64,000 bases of DNA from Hyphomicrobiales bacterium (GTDB lineage: Bacteria; Pseudomonadota; Alphaproteobacteria; Rhizobiales; Rhizobiaceae): contig JAALLE010000005.1 in assembly GCA_011087605.1 (NCBI GenBank), positions 16,273-80,272 on the forward strand, read 5' to 3'. The notes under the pieces are model-generated. The model worked only from the letters and a program-made list of their open reading frames with translations. It was not told the DNA's origin and searched no databases. Position 1 is the first letter of the stretch, and each line of letters opens with the position of its first letter. The position numbers and the translations under genes were made by a program. Below are positions 57,211 to 64,000 of the stretch, piece after piece.

Positions 57211-57822
57211 CTAAAGGCTGGATTTCAATGTTGTACCATCCTTATCAGATGGTGCGTTTTCGGTCACTTCCTGCTCGGCATCTTCATCTGGAAAAAATGT
57301 GTAGGACAGGGTGATAGTGGTTGCGTCTTTCAGCAATGGATCATTGACGATTTCCGGATCCACAAAAAACAGAACCGGCATATCGACGGTTTCGCCGGCG
57401 GCCAGTTTTTGTTCGGTGAAGCAAAAACAGTCAATCTTGTTGAAATAGATGCCAGCGGCTCCCGGTGACACGTTAAATGTGGCGGTGCCATAGCTATCGG
57501 TCTTGCCAAAATTGCTGGCTGTATAAAATGCCGTCGCTTTCTCTCCAAGCTTCAATGTAATTTCGCGCTGCTTGGGAGCAAACTCCCAATCCAGATCGGT
57601 CGCAATATTGGAATCGAAACGCACGTTGATGGTCTTGTCGAGAACTGTGCCGGTTGTGTCTTCAGCGCGTTGCGTGGTGCCCGCATATCCGGTGACCTGG
57701 CAAAATATTTGGTAAAGCGGCACTGCAGCATAGGCCATGCCCAGCATGCCAAAAGTGACACCCAGACAAACCGCGACCGTGCGAATATTGCCACCAGCAG
57801 ATTTGTTCGGCACCTCGGTCAT
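57211..57822 (-). CDS. ctaG: Cytochrome oxidase assembly protein CtaG (Cox11)
   Basis: CtaG delivers copper to the CuB site of subunit I. The 203-residue protein has one N-terminal helix (about 14-36), VPLYQIFCQVTGYAGTT next, and a periplasmic beta domain with the copper-binding pair in KIDCFCFTEQ. Its ATG overlaps the stop of the small upstream gene (57819-57822). This fits translational coupling in the oxidase operon. Confidence 0.95.
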   Translation of the reverse strand: MTEVPNKSAGGNIRTVAVCLGVTFGMLGMAYAAVPLYQIFCQVTGYAGTTQRAEDTTGTVLDKTINVRFDSNIATDLDWEFAPKQREITLKLGEKATAFYTASNFGKTDSYGTATFNVSPGAAGIYFNKIDCFCFTEQKLAAGETVDMPVLFFVDPEIVNDPLLKDATTITLSYTFFPDEDAEQEVTENAPSDKDGTTLKSSL

Positions 57823-58019
57823 TGCGACTGGCCCTGCATTTGCGACGCCCGCATCATCGAGGGGCCGATCTTAACAATGGTGGCCACATAAAAGATTGCC
57901 ACAAGGCCGAGCAAACACCCACCAATAGCCAGATTGCGCATCCTGCGCGCGCGCCTTTGGGCTTCGGTCAGCTCAATGGTAACACCGGCTTCGATTTTAC
58001 CTTCACCCGCTTCCATCAC
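57819..58019 (-). CDS. Small single-helix protein (CoxF-like) in the oxidase operon
   Basis: This 66-residue protein has a charged N-terminus with an RRARRMRN run, one helix at about 32-50, and a short polar tail. Such small genes between ctaB and ctaG are known in alphaproteobacterial oxidase operons and often called CoxF; their role is unclear. It overlaps both neighbours by four bases (58016-58019 and 57819-57822). Confidence 0.82.
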   Translation of the reverse strand: MMEAGEGKIEAGVTIELTEAQRRARRMRNLAIGGCLLGLVAIFYVATIVKIGPSMMRASQMQGQSQ

Positions 58020-58963
58020 CAGCCTCCAAATCCGTTCAGCAGATAATTGCCAGACCAGCGAAACGTGATTGCATCAATCATCAGCAAGGCAAAAATCGCA
58101 AACAGATAGAGAATGGAAAATCCAAACAGCTTTTTCTCGGCGGTCAGCTTTTCATCCACACCGGCAATCGCCCATACGCGATAGGTGAACCACAGAAACA
58201 TCACTCCCAGCGCCAAAGACAAGGCACCAACAAATGCGCCACTAAAGCCCAGAAGATAAGGAGAGGCACTCAGGGGAGCCAGAAGCACGGCATAAAACAG
58301 CATTTGTGCACGGGTTGATTTTTCTCCCGCAGCATTCGGCATCATCGGCACATGTGCATCGTCATAGTCGCGCATTTTCCATAACGCCAACGCCCAGAAG
58401 TGTGGCGGTGTCCAAATGAATATGATGGCGAAGAGTGCAATGCTCTCGATACTCACCGAGCCGGTAACACAGGCCCAGCCCAGCACCGGTGGAAAAGCTC
58501 CTGCAGCACCACCAATAACAATGTTTTGAGGCGTCGAACGCTTCAGCCACATTGTGTAGATGACGGCATAAAAGAATATCGTGAAGGCCAGAATGGCACC
58601 CGCCACCCAGTTGACCAACAGACCCAGCGTCATAACCGACAGAACCGACATGATCATGCCAAAATTTAGCGCCTGATTGGCAGTAACATTGCCGGCGGGA
58701 ATGGGTCGATTGGCGGTGCGTGACATCACCGCGTCGATATCGGCGTCATACCACATATTCAACGCACCGGATGCGCCTGCCCCGATCGCAATTGCCAATA
58801 CGGCGATAATGCCAAGAAATGGATCAATCGCGCCGGGTGCCAGCAACATTCCGGCCATGGCAGTAAACACAACAAGGCGCATGACCCGCGGCTTCATCAG
58901 CGCGAAATAATCGCCCGGCATGGCCAGGGATATGTCATTTTCCATGTGGTCGTTGACAGACAT
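58016..58963 (-). CDS. ctaB: Protohaem IX farnesyltransferase (haem O synthase)
   Basis: CtaB adds a farnesyl group to haem B to give haem O, the first step to haem A. This 315-residue polytopic UbiA-type enzyme has the motifs [19 protein letters not shown] near residue 78 and [16 protein letters not shown] near residue 200. ATG at 58963 is chosen because AGGA lies about eight bases before it; another ATG at 58969 is too close. It lies between ctaD and the small gene. Confidence 0.95.
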   Translation of the reverse strand: MSVNDHMENDISLAMPGDYFALMKPRVMRLVVFTAMAGMLLAPGAIDPFLGIIAVLAIAIGAGASGALNMWYDADIDAVMSRTANRPIPAGNVTANQALNFGMIMSVLSVMTLGLLVNWVAGAILAFTIFFYAVIYTMWLKRSTPQNIVIGGAAGAFPPVLGWACVTGSVSIESIALFAIIFIWTPPHFWALALWKMRDYDDAHVPMMPNAAGEKSTRAQMLFYAVLLAPLSASPYLLGFSGAFVGALSLALGVMFLWFTYRVWAIAGVDEKLTAEKKLFGFSILYLFAIFALLMIDAITFRWSGNYLLNGFGGW

Positions 58964-59039
58964 GAACATTTCCTACTGTTCCGGTCACCCGGTGAATTAA
59001 GACAGCCCACACCAACATGGCGGGGCTGAATTGAGTTCC

Positions 59040-60671
<1,632 letters not shown>

Positions 60672-60686
60672 TTAGTTGCGACTGGC

Positions 60687-61607
60687 TTAGTTGCCGGTCA
60701 CTGCTGCCAATTTCTTTTGATTTTCCAGTGATGCCATAAGCGCCTTGTTCGCTGCATCAACATCGTCACCCGCCATATCTTTCCAAACCTCGAAGTCGTC
60801 TTCCGAAACGACGCGGATCGCCAGTGGCATGTAGGCATGATATTTGCCGCAAAGTTCAGAACACTGGCCATAATACAGGCCCTCTTTGGTCGCCTGGAAG
60901 AAAGTCTCGTTGATCCGACCCGGATAGCCGTCCATTTTCAGGCCGAAAGCTGGCAGCGCGAAATTATGGATTACGTCGCCGGCCGTAACCAGAACGCGAA
61001 CGACTTCACCGACAGGTACGACCAATTCATTGTCGACAGCCAACAGACGCGGATATTTCTCCAGATCTTCTTTGCCAGCTTCCACACGTTCAGCTTGCGC
61101 GGCTTCCGCGCTGCCAGCGATTTCAACAACACCGACAGGACGGGTTTCAAACGAGATCTCTGCGTCGTCCTGATACTCAAAACCCCAATACCACTGATAA
61201 CCGGTCGCTTTGATTGTAACGGTTGGTTCTTTTGGCGGATTAAACTGTGAGGTCAGAAGCTGGAATGACGGGATCGCCAAAAACACCAAAATGACGATTG
61301 GACCCAGCGTCCAGACAACCTCAATGGTGGTATTGTGGGTTGTTGTGGTTGGCTCTGGATGAACGCTGGCACGAAAACGCAGCATCACATAGGCCAACAA
61401 CCCCATCACGAACAATGTAATCGGGACGATGATCCACAATGTCAGAATATCAAATGAGTTGATGGCTTCCATGTTTGGCGAAGCAGCTGGCTGATGCCAC
61501 CACTGCCAGGGCTCAGGTTTTGCGGCAAATGCCGACGTGGAAGCGATCAAAAACAACGGTATCAAACTTAGACTACCGAAGACACGTTTTCCCAGCGGAT
61601 TGGACAT
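60687..61607 (-). CDS. ctaC: Cytochrome c oxidase subunit II
   Basis: Subunit II receives electrons from cytochrome c at its CuA centre. The 306-residue protein has a signal peptide (about 1-28), two helices (about 55-75 and a following one), and the CuA ligands in CSELCGKYHAYM (Cys249, Cys253, His257, Met260). The charged C-terminal tail has no haem c motif, so it is not the caa3 type. GGAG lies before its ATG. It is the first gene of the operon. Confidence 0.97.
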   Translation of the reverse strand: MSNPLGKRVFGSLSLIPLFLIASTSAFAAKPEPWQWWHQPAASPNMEAINSFDILTLWIIVPITLFVMGLLAYVMLRFRASVHPEPTTTTHNTTIEVVWTLGPIVILVFLAIPSFQLLTSQFNPPKEPTVTIKATGYQWYWGFEYQDDAEISFETRPVGVVEIAGSAEAAQAERVEAGKEDLEKYPRLLAVDNELVVPVGEVVRVLVTAGDVIHNFALPAFGLKMDGYPGRINETFFQATKEGLYYGQCSELCGKYHAYMPLAIRVVSEDDFEVWKDMAGDDVDAANKALMASLENQKKLAAVTGN

Positions 61608-61916
61608 CCAATTTTCTCCAAAAATTCCGTAGTGTCGGCCCGAGGCTCACATCATCGACCGACTTGGGGTCTTAGAACCATAATGTACGTCGCCAAGCAA
61701 GCTTTCAGGCAGCAAAAATGGTGTGGCATTTTCCAATTTTGGCAGATATTTTTATATTCGAGGGTCTAACGGGGTTTTCACCAGGGCAAATCCACATATA
61801 TGCCATGTTTTATCGCCATTCGTCGCCACTCGCGCCATTGACGGTTTGACAAAAGCTGGGGCATTGGACTTTCGTTTCGATTTTCCCTGAGGCAACATGA
61901 CTGAGGACGTCCACTA
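61608..61916. other. Divergent intergenic region between ctaC and the IalB gene
   Basis: These 309 bases contain no supported gene. They must hold promoters for the oxidase operon (minus) and the IalB gene (plus). TTGACA at 61846-61851 is a good -35 for the plus strand, but no clear -10 follows at the right distance. Confidence 0.6.
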
Positions 61917-62435
61917 ATGATTCGGCATCACTCCATGCACAAACTAGCAGCTCTATTCGCTCTGTTCCTCGGCGGACTGTTGTCCCTGTCTGCGGACGCA
62001 CTGGCCCAAACCGGTTCCACATCGAAACATGGGGCATGGTCGATTATCTGCGATGTGCCACCGGGAGCAGCTGGTGAGCAATGCGCGTTGATGCAAAATG
62101 TCGTTGCAGAGGACCGTCCGGAAGTCGGACTTTCGGTTGTCGTACTCAAGACTGCCGACAACAAAGCAAGAATTCTGCGCGTTCTGGCTCCGCTGGGGGT
62201 GATCTTGCCAAACGGCCTTGGCCTCAATGTCGATGGCAAGGATATGGGGCGCGCTTCATTTGTCCGATGTGTGTCTGATGGTTGCTTTGCCGAAGTTATC
62301 TTGAAGGATGAGTTGCTGTCGACCTTGCAAAAGGGCGAAAACGCAACCTTCATTATCTTCGCTTCGCCCGAAGAAGGAATTGGCATTCCTGTGGACCTGA
62401 ATGGATTTGGCGACGGCTACCAAAAACTTCCCTGA
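61917..62435 (+). CDS. Invasion-associated locus B (IalB) family protein
   Basis: This 172-residue protein has a signal peptide with cleavage near ALAQ (about residue 31). The mature part shows the IalB pattern HGAWSIICDVPPGA, C-A-L-M-Q-N-V, a LGVILPNGLGLNVDG stretch and FVRCVSDGCFAEV with the cysteine pair. It is probably periplasmic or secreted, with unknown function outside Bartonella. A second, longer IalB-like protein is at 27849-28649. tldD follows after 47 bases. Confidence 0.88.
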   Translation: MIRHHSMHKLAALFALFLGGLLSLSADALAQTGSTSKHGAWSIICDVPPGAAGEQCALMQNVVAEDRPEVGLSVVVLKTADNKARILRVLAPLGVILPNGLGLNVDGKDMGRASFVRCVSDGCFAEVILKDELLSTLQKGENATFIIFASPEEGIGIPVDLNGFGDGYQKLP

Positions 62436-62482
62436 ATACAATTGATCCGGCAAATATTTGCACAATCGAAAAGTTATTTTGT

Positions 62483-63901
62483 ATGACCACATCCCTGATC
62501 GACCGATTTGACTGCGACGCCGATGGGCTAACGACACAACTCGGCACGGTATTGAAGGGCGCAGATGATGGTGAGTTGTTTGTCGAAAGCGTGGAAAGCG
62601 AAAGCCTGCTATTTGACGATGGCAAGCTGAAGTCCGGGTCTTTCGACAGCAATTGCGGTTTCGGGTTGCGGTCTGTTTGTGGAGAAAGCGCTGGTTACGA
62701 CCATAGCGGTGAATTGTCGCTGGCGGCACTCAAACGGGCATCCTCCGCGGTGCGCGCCGTTGCCAGCGGCCACTCAGGCACATATGCAGAGGCGCCACGC
62801 AAAACAAATACCGCGCTTTATCAACCTGATAACCCGCTGCTTGAACCTAACTTTGAAACCAAAGTCAGCCTGCTGCAGGAAATTGACGCCTATGCCCGGG
62901 AACTTGATTCGTCGGTTCATCAGGTCAGCGTCTCGCTGGCGGCTTCGCATCAGATAATTGAAATCATGCGGGCCGACGGTCAGCTGGTCAAAGATACGCG
63001 TCCATTGGTTCGGCTGAATGTGTCGATCGTTGCAGCCGACGGTGACCGGTTGGAAAGCGGCTCCCATGGAATTGGTGGACGGCATTCCTTTGATCGGATC
63101 ATCGGCGAACTGGACTGGAAGGATTGTGTCGGGCAAGCGTTGCGTCAGGCCAAGGTCAATTTGACCGCCATTCCTGCACCTGCAGGAACCTTTGACGTGG
63201 TGTTGGGTGCCGGATGGCCCGGTGTCATGCTGCATGAAGCCGTTGGCCACGGCCTTGAGGGTGATTTCAACCGCAAAGGCACGTCGGCTTTTGCCGGTCT
63301 AATGGGACAACAGGTGGCTGCCAAAGGTGTCACTGTCGTGGACGACGGAACAATTTCTGAAAGACGTGGCTCGCTGACAATCGACGACGAGGGCACGCCG
63401 ACCCAGTGCACCACACTGATCGAAGACGGTATATTGGTGGGCTATATGCAGGACCGGCAAAATGCGCGCCTGATGGGCATGGCCGATACCGGTAATGGAC
63501 GCCGTCAATCCTATGCCCATATACCAATGCCACGCATGACCAACACCTATATGTTGGGTGGTGAATATGAATCCGACGAAATACTGGCCTCGGTGAAAAA
63601 TGGAATATATGCGGTTTCATTTGGTGGCGGACAGGTCGACATAACATCCGGCAAATACGTTTTTGGCTGCACTGAAGCCTATATGATCGAAAACGGGAAG
63701 ATCGGCGCACCAATCAAGGGGGCGATGATGATTGGCAACGGCCCGGCCGACATGCAGCGTGTTCGCATGTTGGGCAACGATATGGCGCTGGACACGGGCA
63801 TAGGAATGTGCGGCAAACAGGGCCAGGGCGTTCCAGTTGGTGTCGGCCAACCCACCACCCGTATCGACGGCATTACCATCGGTGGCACCGAAGCCGCGTA
63901 A
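62483..63901 (+). CDS. tldD: TldD metalloprotease subunit
   Basis: TldD with TldE forms a peptidase that trims peptides, such as microcin precursors. The 472-residue protein carries the zinc motif in LHEAVGHGLEGDF, with His and Glu near residue 252, and the SGKYVFGCTEAYMIENG stretch with a conserved Cys near the end. TldE is not in this window. ATG at 62483 is the natural start. The remaining 99 bases of the window after it hold nothing I can name. Confidence 0.95.
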   Translation: MTTSLIDRFDCDADGLTTQLGTVLKGADDGELFVESVESESLLFDDGKLKSGSFDSNCGFGLRSVCGESAGYDHSGELSLAALKRASSAVRAVASGHSGTYAEAPRKTNTALYQPDNPLLEPNFETKVSLLQEIDAYARELDSSVHQVSVSLAASHQIIEIMRADGQLVKDTRPLVRLNVSIVAADGDRLESGSHGIGGRHSFDRIIGELDWKDCVGQALRQAKVNLTAIPAPAGTFDVVLGAGWPGVMLHEAVGHGLEGDFNRKGTSAFAGLMGQQVAAKGVTVVDDGTISERRGSLTIDDEGTPTQCTTLIEDGILVGYMQDRQNARLMGMADTGNGRRQSYAHIPMPRMTNTYMLGGEYESDEILASVKNGIYAVSFGGGQVDITSGKYVFGCTEAYMIENGKIGAPIKGAMMIGNGPADMQRVRMLGNDMALDTGIGMCGKQGQGVPVGVGQPTTRIDGITIGGTEAA

Positions 63902-64000
63902 ATTCGCCGGATGTTGACGGATTTCTGATTGTTCAACTGCAGTTGAATCGTAACTACTCAGCTACCCTATTTCTGCTGCCATTAGGTGCGACAATTTGAT

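Overview
The window is one contiguous, gene-dense stretch of an alphaproteobacterial chromosome, most probably Hyphomicrobiales (Rhizobiales) and plausibly marine. This rests on gene content, not a database search: a CcrM-type GANTC methyltransferase, two IalB-family secreted proteins, a TIGR03808-type Tat-exported repeat protein, a cytochrome aa3 operon ordered ctaC-ctaD-ctaB-small gene-ctaG-ctaE, and a mutY / dciA-dsbA-smc block. No insertion sequence, phage, CRISPR array or rRNA was seen. One tRNA (Gln, anticodon TTG) is present.

Layout. 1-6616 (+): a Mrp-type cation/proton antiporter operon in which the usual large MrpA appears as two separate genes, an MbhD/MbhE-like piece first and an ND5-like piece last, with two MrpD-like subunits and an unrecognised two-helix protein between them. 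6699-9194 (+): msrB and an oligopeptidase B. 9195-11761: an AT-rich leader and a classical autotransporter. 11897-13741 (-): an AGCS amino-acid/sodium symporter behind a tandem glycine riboswitch. 13686-15233 (-): a class IV aminotransferase and Fe/Mn superoxide dismutase, closed by a strong terminator. 15340-21282: a haloacid dehalogenase, a HerA-like ATPase, a Tat-exported beta-helix protein, a DUF3750 protein and a thiolase. 21469-23208: GAPDH, a small Cys/His protein and tRNA-Gln. 23321-26568 (-): a ureide catabolism operon (SAF-domain dehydrogenase, puuE, uraD, uraH). 26783-32932: a metallo-beta-lactamase-fold hydrolase, an IalB protein, a frameshifted DUF1499 gene, an acyl-CoA ligase and a class III aminotransferase. 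32918-39485 (-): dciA, a DsbA-like thiol oxidoreductase, smc and a PPDK-like protein without its PEP-binding domain. 39498-43161: mutY, two HAD phosphatases and ccrM. 43168-52564: a lipoprotein, thrC, an M16 peptidase, a GNAT acetyltransferase, an EAL regulator, YqgE, a DsbD N-domain protein and a peroxiredoxin. 52568-61607 (-): the cytochrome oxidase operon and, after a terminator, DUF983-surf1-ispH-thrB-rnhA. 61917-63901 (+): a second IalB protein and tldD.

How the genes work together. The window is mainly housekeeping: ion homeostasis, oxidative-stress repair (MsrB, SOD, peroxiredoxin), aa3 oxidase subunits with haem and copper assembly factors, chromosome maintenance (SMC, DciA, MutY, CcrM) and threonine synthesis (thrC and thrB, far apart). 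No wholly new multigene system was found. The points most worth a second look are the C-terminally incomplete PPDK, the split Mrp antiporter with its unknown small subunit and Asp/Gly insert, the SAF-domain dehydrogenase coupled to ureide breakdown, the G8-tract frameshift in the DUF1499 gene, and the riboswitch-controlled AGCS transporter.
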